DNA from: Paenibacillus guangzhouensis
Lineage (GTDB): Bacteria > Bacillota > Bacilli > Paenibacillales > Paenibacillaceae
Length of the DNA stretch: 64,000 bases
Assembly (NCBI RefSeq): GCF_009363075.1
Contig: NZ_CP045293.1
Span: 6,721,501-6,785,500 of the forward strand
Direction: 5' to 3'
A program made the translations under genes and the position numbers. The notes below the pieces were generated by a model. It worked only from the letters and a program-made list of their open reading frames with translations, ran no database searches and was not told the origin of the DNA. Shown here one piece after another: positions 34,710 to 43,387 of the stretch. Within the stretch, counting starts at the first letter, position 1, and each line of letters opens with the position of its first letter.

Positions 34710-36218
34710 ATGATAGATCAGGCGGAGGCAGCAGAAGTTCTTGGGGTGACAGGACTGCGATTGAAATTCCCAGGAGAGCCGAATCTACAATTCAGGGATC
34801 TCTCTTTCTCTGTGAAAAAGGGGCAGAACGTGCTGCTGCTTGGTCCGAGTGGATGCGGGAAATCGACGCTCTTGCAAGTGTTATGCGGCATTATTCCGAC
34901 GTCCATTGAAGTGCCGATGCAAGCCGAATCCTTGCGGATGCCTGCTTCTTGGGGGATGGTATTTCAAGATCCGGATACCCAATTCGGGATGCTGTATGTT
35001 GATGAAGAGTTAGCCTTTGTGATGGAAAATCAATGCGTTCCGCGCGAGGAGATGGAGTCACGAATGAAGCGGGTGCTGAAGCAAGTTGGCCTCCTTCTTC
35101 CTGACCTCCATACTCCGATTCAGAGCTTGTCCCAAGGGATGAAGCAGCGTCTGGCGCTTGCAGCGGTATTGCTCATGGAACCGGAGGTGCTGCTGCTTGA
35201 CGAACCCTCTGCGCTGCTCGATCCAGAGGGCACCGTGTGCATCTGGGAGGCCATCGATCGTATCGCGGCCGATCGGACGCTTATCATCGTAGAGCACAAG
35301 TTGGATCATGTGTTGAAGCTTGTGGACCGGGTTGTCATGTTCAACGATCAGGGACAGATCATCGCTGATGGTGCGCCTGAGTCTTTGTTCAGGGAAGAGA
35401 AGCAGCGGTTGATCGAATATGGCGTCTGGTATCCAGGTGTATGGGACGAATATGTTGCCTCTCCGCGTTTCCTGCAACTCATACATGAAGATGATCCGAA
35501 CCCCGTAGGGTCGGATGTGGCGCCATTGGTCGAATTGCGAAATTTCCAGGGGAAGCGGGGCAAGGAGGTTCGGATTACGATCCAACAGGCAGAGATCCGT
35601 CCTGGGGAGTGGATCGCGCTGCTCGGCGAGAATGGCGTGGGCAAGAGCACACTGCTGCTCTCTATGATGCAATTGCTGAAGACGGCGGGTATCTATCGCT
35701 TGCAGGGGCAGGACATCGTCTTGCGCAGGGGGGAAGTGCTATCGGATCGGATCGCTTTCGTGTTCCAGAATCCGGAGCTGCAATTCGTGACGAATTCGGT
35801 TCAGGAAGAGCTTAGCTTATCGCTTGGTCGAACCAAGTCAGACGCTGTGAAGGCTGCAGATGATCCTCGGGTGAACGAGATGCTGCGAGAGATTCGACTC
35901 GAGGTCGAAAGGCATCGTCACCCTTATCAGCTGTCGACGGGCCAGAAGCGTCGGCTCAGCGTGGCGACGGCGCTCATTCATCAGCGTCCGCTGCTGCTGC
36001 TGGATGAACCCACGTTCGGATTGGATGCGCGCAGCACATTTGCGTTGCTCGAGCTGGTCGAATCGTGGCGCCAGCGCGGGATCGCCATTGTAATGGTCAC
36101 GCATGACCCGTGGATCGCAGAGCATTTTGCAACAGGAATCTGGCGCATGACGGAAGGACTTGGCGTTGTGACGTCATCAACGACCCGGATGCGGAGAGAG
36201 CTGGTGGTCAGCAGATGA
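34710..36218 (+). CDS. ykoD: Thiamine ECF transporter double ATPase
   Basis: A 502-residue protein made of two fused ABC ATPase domains. First: LLGPSGCGKSTLL, SLSQGMKQRLALA, LLLDEPSALLDP. Second (from about residue 275): LLGENGVGKSTLL, LSTGQKRRLSVA, LLLDEPTFGLD. The HPYQLSTGQKRR and VFQNPELQF segments are typical of ECF energy-coupling ATPases. ATG at 34710 follows AAAGGAGAG at good spacing. The end overlaps ykoC (ATGA), so translation is coupled. It drives thiamine uptake with YkoE and YkoC. Confidence 0.92.
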   Translation: MIDQAEAAEVLGVTGLRLKFPGEPNLQFRDLSFSVKKGQNVLLLGPSGCGKSTLLQVLCGIIPTSIEVPMQAESLRMPASWGMVFQDPDTQFGMLYVDEELAFVMENQCVPREEMESRMKRVLKQVGLLLPDLHTPIQSLSQGMKQRLALAAVLLMEPEVLLLDEPSALLDPEGTVCIWEAIDRIAADRTLIIVEHKLDHVLKLVDRVVMFNDQGQIIADGAPESLFREEKQRLIEYGVWYPGVWDEYVASPRFLQLIHEDDPNPVGSDVAPLVELRNFQGKRGKEVRITIQQAEIRPGEWIALLGENGVGKSTLLLSMMQLLKTAGIYRLQGQDIVLRRGEVLSDRIAFVFQNPELQFVTNSVQEELSLSLGRTKSDAVKAADDPRVNEMLREIRLEVERHRHPYQLSTGQKRRLSVATALIHQRPLLLLDEPTFGLDARSTFALLELVESWRQRGIAIVMVTHDPWIAEHFATGIWRMTEGLGVVTSSTTRMRRELVVSR

Positions 36219-37024
36219 ACAAGTGGTTCACGCCGAGACGGGAGACATGGATGCACCATGTGAATCCTGCGATCAAGTTTGTCGCATGTATCGGGCTTTT
36301 CGTCATTATTTTATTTACGCACCGGCTTGATTTTATCGTCTATCAGTTTATTGGATATACCACCTTGCTGTTCCTGAGCAGCGGATACTCGTTACGTAAG
36401 TTAATACTGCTAACACTACCGTTCATCGTGATTTTCGTATCGTCTTCGATGACAATGATTTTATTCGGCAAAGGGGAGACTACGTGGTGGTCATGGGGAC
36501 TCTTCCGCATCACCGAAGAGAGCTTCTACCGCGGCATCCATATCGGGTTCAAGACGTTAAGCTGCGCGGCGACGGGCTTGTTATTCGCGTTAACAACGCG
36601 TCCCACCCTGCTGTTCTATGCGATGATGCAGCAATTGCGCTTACCGCCGAAATACGCTTATGCTTTTATGGCTTCCTTCCGGATGCTGCCGATTCTGTGG
36701 GAGGAGCTCCAGATCCGGCAGCAAGCGCTGGCGGTGCGCGGTGTGCGTACGGGACATTCCGTGCTCGGCTGGAAGGAACGGCTGCTGAACTATGCGGTGC
36801 CGCTTCTCGCACAGAGCATTCGCCGTGCGCAGCGCATCGCTGTCGCGATGGAAGCGAAGCGGTTCGCAGCGCAAGCCGGCACCTCGATGCGAACCTATTA
36901 TTACAAGACTTCAGTTACAAGCCGCGATGGCGTGTTCTTGATCGTCATCCTGCTGCTGGTGTCGGGCGCTTACGTAGCCTCGCACGGTGTGCCGCTGTTC
37001 CATGTCGGGGATGTCAGAAGTTGA
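36215..37024 (+). CDS. ykoC: Thiamine ECF transporter coupling subunit
   Basis: A 269-residue membrane protein of the EcfT (CbiQ-like) family that connects YkoE to the YkoD ATPases. After five or so helices the cytosolic coupling region shows ALAVRGVRTG and, further on, RRAQRIAVAMEAKRF, the two Ala-Arg-Gly-like motifs that contact the ATPase. ATG at 36215 overlaps the ykoD stop codon by ATGA. The 89-bp gap to the next gene has a TATAAT at 37085 that may serve ecsA. Confidence 0.9.
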   Translation: MNKWFTPRRETWMHHVNPAIKFVACIGLFVIILFTHRLDFIVYQFIGYTTLLFLSSGYSLRKLILLTLPFIVIFVSSSMTMILFGKGETTWWSWGLFRITEESFYRGIHIGFKTLSCAATGLLFALTTRPTLLFYAMMQQLRLPPKYAYAFMASFRMLPILWEELQIRQQALAVRGVRTGHSVLGWKERLLNYAVPLLAQSIRRAQRIAVAMEAKRFAAQAGTSMRTYYYKTSVTSRDGVFLIVILLLVSGAYVASHGVPLFHVGDVRS

Positions 37025-37113
37025 AGCGGATGTTTGCTATCGGATTTGTTGGATCGGCTATTCGCAACTTGCCCATTGCTTCGCTATAATAAGGGGTAGA
37101 GGTGAGACAGGCC

Positions 37114-37857
37114 ATGAAGACGATATTGCAGGTCAATCAATTAACGGGCGGCTATAGCACGGGTAAGCCGGTGCTCCATGATGTGAATTTTGATGTCAAT
37201 GCAGGCGAGATGGTCGGCCTGATCGGATTGAACGGCGCGGGCAAGAGTACGACGATGAAGCATATTCTGGGCCTTATGCAGCCGCATAAGGGCGAAGTGA
37301 CGCTCCAAGAGAAGACGCTGGCCGAAGCGCCTGAAGTGTATCGCGGTTCCCTGGCCTTCGTGCCGGAGACGCCGATGCTCTATGAGGAACTGACCGTGAA
37401 GGAGCATCTTGAACTGGCAGCAATGGCTTACGGAGTAGAGGAGAAGGACTATGAAGAACGCGTAGATCATCTGTTGTCCCTGTTCCAAATGAAGGATAAA
37501 TACAATACCTTCTCTATGCATCTATCCAAGGGGATGAAGCAGAAGGTGATGATTATGAGTGCATTTCTCGTTCATCCGCCGCTCTATATGATCGACGAGC
37601 CATTTTTAGGACTTGATCCGCTCGGAATCCGGAACCTGCTGGATTTCATGGTAGAGCTGAAGTCACGCGGCGCTTCCATCCTATTAAGCTCTCATATTCT
37701 CTCCACGATCGAGAACTACTGTGATCGATTCATTGTCCTGCACCATGGGCGGGTTATTGCGCAAGGAACGCTGGAGCAGCTTAGGCAGCAGCATGCATCG
37801 CGCGGCGATGAATCGCTCGAGAACATCTTCTATCAGCTCGTTAAAGGCGGGGCGTAG
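37114..37857 (+). CDS. ecsA: ABC transporter ATPase EcsA
   Basis: A 247-residue ATPase. Walker A LNGAGKSTT, signature HLSKGMKQKVMIM, Walker B LYMIDEPFLGLDP and SSHIL are present, and the whole closely follows B. subtilis EcsA (LTGGYS, GLIGLNGAGKSTTMKHI, ETPMLYEELTVKEHLEL, AMAYG). Ecs affects protein secretion, competence and processing of membrane-embedded peptides via the protease RasP; the transported substrate is not firmly known. ATG at 37114 with AGAGGTGAG is preferred; GTG at 37102 is an alternative. Confidence 0.92.
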   Translation: MKTILQVNQLTGGYSTGKPVLHDVNFDVNAGEMVGLIGLNGAGKSTTMKHILGLMQPHKGEVTLQEKTLAEAPEVYRGSLAFVPETPMLYEELTVKEHLELAAMAYGVEEKDYEERVDHLLSLFQMKDKYNTFSMHLSKGMKQKVMIMSAFLVHPPLYMIDEPFLGLDPLGIRNLLDFMVELKSRGASILLSSHILSTIENYCDRFIVLHHGRVIAQGTLEQLRQQHASRGDESLENIFYQLVKGGA

Positions 37858-39084
37858 ATGATGGATCTTCAATCGTTATGGCGACGGCGAAAAAGCGCCT
37901 TCTGGCAGGAAGTATTCCCATACTTCCGTTATGTGGGACAGAGCGGATTCTTATTGTTTCTAGGATTTATCTTTATCGGTGGTGCTGCGGGGTATGTTGG
38001 ATTTCTAGGACGGATTCCGGTGGACTTCCCGATTCGAACGGTGAGTCTGATCGTATTACTGCCGTTTGTCTTGTGGAGCAGCTTTCGGACCTTCCTTCAG
38101 CCTGCAGATGTGGTCTATTTGCTGCGAGTAGAGCCGAGGATGAAGGAGTATTTTCGAAAAAGTATAGGGTATAGCATCAAGCCGAAGCTGATCATTCTAA
38201 GCATCGTATACGGCATTCTATGGCTGCTCTACGTTCGAGCGGATCAAGATCCGAAGCCATTCCTGCTGTTATGGGGCGTGTTGTTATCACTTAATTTATT
38301 GAATGGTTATGGCAGCTGGCAGGAACGTCGGATGAGTCAGCTGGGTGTGCGCATAAGCTACCGGCTCATACGGTGGGTGATTTCGATCGTGCTGCTCGCA
38401 GTATGGCTGTGGCAGCCGACATGGAAAGCGGTGGTCTTCAGCGTCATCGTCGTCGTAACTTACATACTCGCACTTCGCGTGCCTCGGAAGCATGCGGTGC
38501 CGTGGGAATTGCTCATTGCGACAGAGCGGGAGCAGCGCGGGCGGTTCATGATCTTCTTGAACTGGTTCGTCGATGTGCCGTCGATGCCGCAGAAGGTGTA
38601 CAAACGCACGTGGTTGAATGCCATAGGTCAGCGGGTGAGATTCAAGCAGACATCGGCGTACGAGTATTTATATTTGAAAACACTGCTGCGCAGCGATGTG
38701 CTAGGCATGGTGATACGGCTGACGCTGCTTGGCTTGCTGATCCTCTATTGGATCCGAAGCTCGAATTGGGCGCTGCCGGTGTATGGGTTCATGCTGTTGA
38801 TCATCGGAACGCAATTGACGGCCATCAGACGGTTCCACCGATATTCGTTCTGGGCGTCTATCTATCCGATTCCGTATCCATACCGCAAGAAGGCGATCGT
38901 GAAGGTCGCACGGCGGACGCACCTGATTCTCGCGCTGATATTATGGCTGCCTTTGCTGCTTACGAGCGGTGCTTGGACGATGGTCTTCGCGGCCCTCGTA
39001 GGCGGGATTGCGTTCGTGGTTTTCTTCCAGTGGGCGTGGTCCAGGAAGAAGTGGATGGAGCATGAGGATGATGAGGATTTATAG
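37858..39084 (+). CDS. ecsB: ABC transporter permease EcsB
   Basis: A 408-residue membrane protein that follows ecsA without a gap. It has about eight hydrophobic helices and segments typical of EcsB: the N-terminal LWRRRKSAFWQEVFPYFRYV, LQPADVVYLLRVEPRM near residue 80, and AYEYLYLKTLLRSDVLGM near residue 265. It forms the membrane part of the Ecs transporter. No third ecs gene (ecsC) follows; a terminator lies 25 bp after the stop codon. Confidence 0.9.
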   Translation: MMDLQSLWRRRKSAFWQEVFPYFRYVGQSGFLLFLGFIFIGGAAGYVGFLGRIPVDFPIRTVSLIVLLPFVLWSSFRTFLQPADVVYLLRVEPRMKEYFRKSIGYSIKPKLIILSIVYGILWLLYVRADQDPKPFLLLWGVLLSLNLLNGYGSWQERRMSQLGVRISYRLIRWVISIVLLAVWLWQPTWKAVVFSVIVVVTYILALRVPRKHAVPWELLIATEREQRGRFMIFLNWFVDVPSMPQKVYKRTWLNAIGQRVRFKQTSAYEYLYLKTLLRSDVLGMVIRLTLLGLLILYWIRSSNWALPVYGFMLLIIGTQLTAIRRFHRYSFWASIYPIPYPYRKKAIVKVARRTHLILALILWLPLLLTSGAWTMVFAALVGGIAFVVFFQWAWSRKKWMEHEDDEDL

Positions 39085-39108
39085 GTGAGACATACTCTAT
39101 TCATAGCG

Positions 39109-39156
39109 AAATCGCTTTTCGTTCCCGATTGTATGGGAAGGAGGAGCGATTTTTTT
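39109..39156. terminator. Terminator of ecsAB
   Basis: AAATCGCT pairs with AGCGATTT and TTCCC with GGGAA inside, followed by T residues. The A/T symmetry means it may also serve the convergent DinB gene. Confidence 0.8.
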
Positions 39157-39204
39157 CGTTCATGATAAGATTTTGAATGACCCGCACAAAAATATTAGGC
39201 CTGG

Positions 39205-39660
39205 TCAGAGCCTCGCGAACGTGATGTAATCGACTTGGACAGGCTCTGCCGAATCGAGCCGAAGTGCCCGGTTGATCTGTCCCCGGTGATATTGCCCATG
39301 TAAGAGAACCTGCAACAGGATGTCCCGGATGGACGTTCGGAACGGAACCCCGCTCTGGTTCGCATAGTCGATCATCTCGTCCAACTCGGATTCCTCGAGC
39401 CCCTCGATATAGACGCGATATTGCTCGGCGTTTTCTTCGAACATCGTCCGGATCGCCGTCAGGTCTTCCGCTTCCTCCCACAACGAATATTGCGCGCTGC
39501 CTTTCCCCTGCAATCGGGACAGCCAGACTCGTTCCGCGACCGCGACGTGCCGAACCAGCTTCAGCAGGTCCTTGTTCTTAATCTCACTCGCCTCGAGCGT
39601 GTCCAAGATACGTCCGTCCGCCCAGTACAGGTGGTCCATCATGCACTTGATCGTCTTCAT
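39205..39660 (-). CDS. DinB-family four-helix protein
   Basis: A 151-residue DinB/YfiT-like protein. The three metal-binding histidines are expected in MMDHLYWADG (near residue 9), LLKLVRHVAVAERVW (near 40) and LLHGQYHRGQINR (near 130), and all three segments are present. Relatives are metal-dependent thiol transferases (bacillithiol or others) or DNA-damage-induced proteins; the activity here is not known. ATG at 39660 has GAGGGGGAAA upstream, whereas the frame beyond it has no ribosome site. Confidence 0.82.
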   Translation of the reverse strand: MKTIKCMMDHLYWADGRILDTLEASEIKNKDLLKLVRHVAVAERVWLSRLQGKGSAQYSLWEEAEDLTAIRTMFEENAEQYRVYIEGLEESELDEMIDYANQSGVPFRTSIRDILLQVLLHGQYHRGQINRALRLDSAEPVQVDYITFARL

Positions 39661-39818
39661 TTCGGTTTCCCCCTCTTTTTGGGTGTACCCCGATATTTTT
39701 AAGGATATCCGTTCGACGTTTGTCTGATCTAAAAAAACCGCGATTTTCGCGGCTAGCTTGAAACCCAATTCGTATTAATAATTTGGTCTAACAACTTCAT
39801 TGATCTCATACTAATTTT

Positions 39819-40259
39819 TCAATCGTTATGAACGTATACATCATAAAATTTTTGATCATCTTTAATTTTTCTTATTTTTATTTGTAATTGACCGTTTTCG
39901 AATTTGGCTCTGCAATCTCGAGACTTCACCAATACTGGAAGCTTAATAATATAAGGCTGGTTTTCTGAAAGCCCCTCGATCTTTATTTGGTTTGAACTTG
40001 AAGAGATATACAAATCCCCGATATTTATACTGTCAGGAATATTGATTTTGATAAATACAAAATTATGAGTTTGAAAAATTTCATGTCTTAGCAGATTATT
40101 TTTTTTTAATCCTATAGGAATATTACTTAGGATATCTTGTACATAGTTTTCAACCCAATTCCCCGTAGGAATATTATTTTCCATTTGCATTGGGAATTTA
40201 CCACCGAAGAACTTTTCAAAAGCTTTCCAATCAAATGTATTATTCGATGTTTCGCTCAA
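39819..40259 (-). CDS. GerT/Hsp20-like spore coat protein
   Basis: About 146 residues. The C-terminal 90 residues form an alpha-crystallin (Hsp20-like) sandwich: FQTHNFVFIKINIPDSINIGDLYISSSSNQIKIEG (residues about 70-104) and a closing FENGQLQIKIRK. The N-terminal TFDWKAFEKFFGGKFP and a GNWVENYVQDIL helix resemble GerT/CotM-type coat proteins of Bacillus, which affect germination. TTG at 40259 is chosen because GGGGTG lies six bases upstream. It is divergent from the gerP cluster, which supports a spore role. Confidence 0.6.
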   Translation of the reverse strand: MSETSNNTFDWKAFEKFFGGKFPMQMENNIPTGNWVENYVQDILSNIPIGLKKNNLLRHEIFQTHNFVFIKINIPDSINIGDLYISSSSNQIKIEGLSENQPYIIKLPVLVKSRDCRAKFENGQLQIKIRKIKDDQKFYDVYVHND

Positions 40260-40405
40260 CCTTGTCACCCCACGAATCAAATTTCTATATTGTATGTAAG
40301 TTACGACTTTAGGTGTTCATCTAATGTTGCAGTAACAAATAGGCATTTGCCTTCATACGATGTGTTATAAATACGTATCTCGGAGAGCAATTAGGGTGGT
40401 ATCGT

Positions 40406-40603
40406 ATGAATCTTATTGTCCACCAAAGTATTTCAATACAGAACTTACATGTAAATTCAATATCAAATTCTTCGATATTGCAGATTGGCAGTACGGGTGC
40501 GATGAATCCACTATCGAATTCGTACAACACAGCTGGTTCGCCTCAGGCTGAGCAGAACAGTTCTAGCGCACCTCTAGTTCCTTTACCGCCTGTTGATAAA
40601 TAA
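40406..40603 (+). CDS. gerPB: Spore germination protein GerPB
   Basis: A 65-residue protein. The N-terminal INxLHVNSISNSSILQIGSTG-like stretch (here IQNLHVNSISNSSILQIGS, residues 10-28) is the family signature. GerP proteins are made in the mother cell and allow germinants to pass the coat. AGGGTGGT precedes the ATG. The 146-bp region to the divergent GerT-like gene contains CATACGATG (about 40353), near the SigK -10 pattern. No gerPA precedes it, unlike in Bacillus. Confidence 0.88.
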   Translation: MNLIVHQSISIQNLHVNSISNSSILQIGSTGAMNPLSNSYNTAGSPQAEQNSSSAPLVPLPPVDK

Positions 40604-40629
40604 CAAATTTTTGATAGGAGGAATTGGCG

Positions 40630-41262
40630 ATGATTCAGGCTTCAAATGGATACAACAGTCATTTGCAGCAACTTCATTCTTATATCAGCTGGCAAGCAGA
40701 TAAGATAAATAAATTAGAAACCAATGTTGAAGAAATAAAAAAAGAACTGACAGATTTCAGAAATCAAAAACAAATTTCAGTCGATAAAATCGAATATCGA
40801 TTTGACTTGCTAAAAGTAGAAAATTTAAATGGTACATTAGTCATAGGTGTTACACCAGATGGAGCAAAGTCTATTGAGGAGATGGCAAAAAACGGTTACA
40901 GTGTGGTGCACAGTTCGAAGGATAAACATTCCGAACTTTATGATTCAACGTCTAACACGATGGAACATTATTTAAAGAGCGAAGTCCCGGGGAAAATTGA
41001 TTCCATTTCAAAACAATTCCAATTGAATGTCGATCATGAATATCGACAGCGAATGACGAATGATTTAAAAAAACAATTACATGACAGAATCCATCATTAT
41101 ATGAACCAGGTTGATCATGATAAAGATTTGTCAACTTCTAAACAATTTATATTGGATCATGTAAAAAGAGACATTCAAATAGCAATTGAGCAGCATCTCG
41201 AATCGATTCAAAACCATAAGAAAGGAGTTCAAACTCATGATTCAAATGACAGTCGTAAATAA
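40630..41262 (+). CDS. gerPC: Spore germination protein GerPC
   Basis: A 210-residue protein. The N-terminus NGYNSHLQQLHSYISWQADK and the following coiled coil (KLETNVEEIKKELTDF, residues about 22-48) are typical of GerPC; a mixed domain with KIEYRFDLLKVENLNGTLVIG follows, then a helical C-terminus. ATG at 40630 has AGGAGG eight bases upstream. The end overlaps gerPD by 26 bp. Confidence 0.88.
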   Translation: MIQASNGYNSHLQQLHSYISWQADKINKLETNVEEIKKELTDFRNQKQISVDKIEYRFDLLKVENLNGTLVIGVTPDGAKSIEEMAKNGYSVVHSSKDKHSELYDSTSNTMEHYLKSEVPGKIDSISKQFQLNVDHEYRQRMTNDLKKQLHDRIHHYMNQVDHDKDLSTSKQFILDHVKRDIQIAIEQHLESIQNHKKGVQTHDSNDSRK

Positions 41263-41404
41263 AGAAATTAATGTAAATTCAATTCGTGTTATAAGTGTAT
41301 CTGGTTCTTCTATAATGATGGTCGGTGATACGAAAGATATTAAATGTTCATCCCTGTCTGATACTCCCCCTGAATCGTTGAACATTGTTCCAGCGACTCG
41401 ATGA
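41237..41404 (+). CDS. gerPD: Spore germination protein GerPD
   Basis: A 55-residue protein beginning inside gerPC. The segment VNKEINVNSIRVISVSGSSI, then MMVGDT, matches GerPD (Bacillus: REIKVGxIxVxGVxxSAxxLIGDT). AAAGGAG is nine bases before the ATG. It is shorter than many homologues, ending soon after the core. Confidence 0.85.
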   Translation: MIQMTVVNKEINVNSIRVISVSGSSIMMVGDTKDIKCSSLSDTPPESLNIVPATR

Positions 41405-41420
41405 TCAGCACGATAATAAA

Positions 41421-41819
41421 ATGGTAAGAATCTCATCCGTTAAACTGATGCAGGTTGACAGCATCTCGTCGAGTGCAATTCTAATTGTTGGAGATGCCCT
41501 AAGATTGAACCCTGATTCAAAAGCTCTTATATTTCAACAAGAGACTCCAACCTATATAGAAACCGATGGGGATTTTAACAAATATTCAATTTTCTCGAAA
41601 GAAATTCCCGAACCGACAGAACTGATTCCTGTTCAGATGAACATTGTTAACGAATCGAAATTTATAAACGTAAGTGAATTACAAATAACGGGAGTCGATA
41701 CTTCTTCGATCGTTCAAATTGGTTCAAATTGTTCAATAGAGAGTGAATCAAGATCCAAACAAATTCGTCAACTAAACTTGGTTGCCAATAGAGGTGGTAT
41801 GAATGTATGCCTTCCATAG
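41421..41819 (+). CDS. gerPE: Spore germination protein GerPE
   Basis: A 132-residue protein. The start MVRISSVKLMQVDSISSSAI and LIVGDALRLNPDSKAL match the GerPE pattern; a second VSELQITGVDTSSIVQIGSN repeat occurs near residue 85. ATG at 41421 fits the family start although the ribosome site is weak; an in-frame TTG at 41385 overlaps gerPD. It overlaps gerPF by 13 bp. Confidence 0.85.
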   Translation: MVRISSVKLMQVDSISSSAILIVGDALRLNPDSKALIFQQETPTYIETDGDFNKYSIFSKEIPEPTELIPVQMNIVNESKFINVSELQITGVDTSSIVQIGSNCSIESESRSKQIRQLNLVANRGGMNVCLP

Positions 41820-42019
41820 TTGGTGCAATAAAAATCAATAGCGTAGCATCTGGTGGAATCGTGCAGATTGGTGATGCAATACAATTATCACCTGAAAGTA
41901 CCTCTAAATCCTATGCGGGTCCGGGGTCATTTAATATTGGCGATTTTATGACTAATAATAGCGGTTTGAGTGCTACAAATACATGGGATCCTGATGTGAA
42001 TGATTCGAATAATGTCTAA
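41807..42019 (+). CDS. gerPF: Spore germination protein GerPF
   Basis: A 70-residue protein with the full GerPA/GerPF signature: MPSIVGAIKINSVASGGIVQ, IGDAIQLSPESTSKSYAGPG, SFNIGDFMTNNSGLSATNT and DPDVNDSN. Placement at the end of the operon favours GerPF over GerPA. AGAGGTGG gives the ribosome site. A terminator follows. Confidence 0.92.
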   Translation: MPSIVGAIKINSVASGGIVQIGDAIQLSPESTSKSYAGPGSFNIGDFMTNNSGLSATNTWDPDVNDSNNV

Positions 42020-42054
42020 TAGAAAATGATATCAATAAGGCTGTTGGCTCAAAA

Positions 42055-42082
42055 GGCTGCCTATCTGTCGGTAGCCATTTTT
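42055..42082 (+). terminator. Terminator of the gerP cluster
   Basis: GGCTGCC pairs with GGTAGCC (one G-T) around TATCTGTC, followed by ATTTTT. Confidence 0.72.
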
Positions 42083-42269
42083 CGTTGTACAAGCCTGTCC
42101 TTCCCCCGCTTAATTCCGAAATCCCTCATATCGTATATTATTGTGAATATAGAGCTTTACCCGCTACCAGTATTGGCATGTTTGAAAAATAATGTCCCTT
42201 TTCTCCATACGCTTCCATTATTTTTGAATATTGTAATGTTAGATGCTATCAAAGAAGGGGTGGGGAGCG

Positions 42270-42623
42270 ATGACATTATTAGAACCGATAAAATATTTGG
42301 AGACGCTGTCTGGAAAAGCTGCACATTTGTTGTTATTTAATGATGGAAACCGTTATGCGGTCAAATGTAAAAATAATTTCCACGGAACAAGGGAACTGGT
42401 AAATGAATTCGTAATCGCCAGATTAGGGCAACACCTTTCTTTGCCTGCTTTGCCTGAAGCCCTTATTGAAGAAGTGATTCGGGAAATTCCTAGTAATTGG
42501 AGTGTGCCGATGCAAGACAGAGAGGCCCTTGTTACTTATCTCATATTACGTAAAAAAACATTTGCTGATTCGGTGTATCAATTTGCAAAAAAATATGGAA
42601 GGGGCTCGGCAGCAGCGTTTTAG
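42270..42623 (+). pseudogene. HipA-like kinase remnant with probable internal deletion
   Basis: 117 codons starting at ATG with GGGGTGGGGAGC upstream. The first 65 residues match the start of stand-alone HipA-like kinases (LEPIKYLETLSGKAAHLLLF; NRYAVKCKNNFHGTRELVNE; LPALPEALIEEV). The last 45 (IPSNWSVPMQDREALVTYLI onwards) resemble the end of the same family. The central part, which should hold the catalytic Asp residues and make the protein about 260 residues, is absent. It is probably an inactive in-frame deletion product, though it could be expressed. The stop codon overlaps the convergent methyltransferase gene by 4 bp. Confidence 0.5.
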
Positions 42624-43369
42624 TTTTTATGCCCTATCATTAAAAAACGTTTTGTTGTATCATCAATCGGATCAAAAGGCTTACCATCCCATGTGGTCAT
42701 TTCGATTCTATCAAATCCAGCAGCTATGAATAACTCTCTCGTACAATGGGTGCTTACGGTTTGTGAATGAATATATTTAATCGTAATCTCATCCGTCATT
42801 GTATTTATATATGTTTCTTCGTGCTCAATTGTTGATGTTGCATGATTATATTCGTGGCGTATGAGCGTATATATTCCATTCTCTAGTGACCAAGTCTTAT
42901 TGAAAGTATATCGGTGTTTAAGCTTTCCAAAGTTTTCATTCCACATCTCATATATGAACATGCCTCCACTTCTTAATAATTGAAATATGTTTCTAACTGG
43001 TTTGGCTGTGATTTCGATTGGATCAATCCATGTAGCAATATCAAATTGATTGTTATTGTTTATATGATTGATGTCTTGAACGATATAATTCGAGTTCGGA
43101 TAATCACGGTTATTATGCTTAGACTGTTCAATAAACGTTTTAGATACATCGATACCGGTTACATGATATCCATTTTGCAGCCATATTTTATGATATCTAG
43201 ACAAGCCGCATGCAATGTCAATAATGTCGCTACCTTGTTGCTCAAAGATCGACAGCATTTGTGTTGCTATAAATAGTTGTTCCTCCTCATCGTCAAATCC
43301 CCAATTCATATAATCTTTATCGAAATCTTCATTACCATAGCGAAGCATACACTCTCTATTCATTTTCAT
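42620..43369 (-). CDS. Class I SAM-dependent methyltransferase
   Basis: About 249 residues. The nucleotide-binding motif I is IIDIACGLSRYHKIWLQNGY (D-x-A-C-G), with GIDVSKTFIEQ as motif II, YIVQDINHI and LLRSGGMFIYEMW later on. This is the common small-molecule methyltransferase fold. ATG at 43369 has GAGGGA at good spacing; two ATGs 15-18 bp upstream overlap that site. Substrate unknown. The gene is AT-rich compared with the window and stands beside a HipA-like remnant. Confidence 0.82.
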   Translation of the reverse strand: MKMNRECMLRYGNEDFDKDYMNWGFDDEEEQLFIATQMLSIFEQQGSDIIDIACGLSRYHKIWLQNGYHVTGIDVSKTFIEQSKHNNRDYPNSNYIVQDINHINNNNQFDIATWIDPIEITAKPVRNIFQLLRSGGMFIYEMWNENFGKLKHRYTFNKTWSLENGIYTLIRHEYNHATSTIEHEETYINTMTDEITIKYIHSQTVSTHCTRELFIAAGFDRIEMTTWDGKPFDPIDDTTKRFLMIGHKN

Positions 43370-43387
43370 TTTTTTATCCCTCATCAT

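Noticed and set aside
36484-37089. 201-residue frame overlapping ykoC
   Set aside because: Alternative frame of a GC-rich membrane-protein gene; the YkoC frame is clearly the real one.
38373-39065. 230-residue frame overlapping ecsB
   Set aside because: Arg/Ala-rich shadow frame; EcsB explains the region fully.
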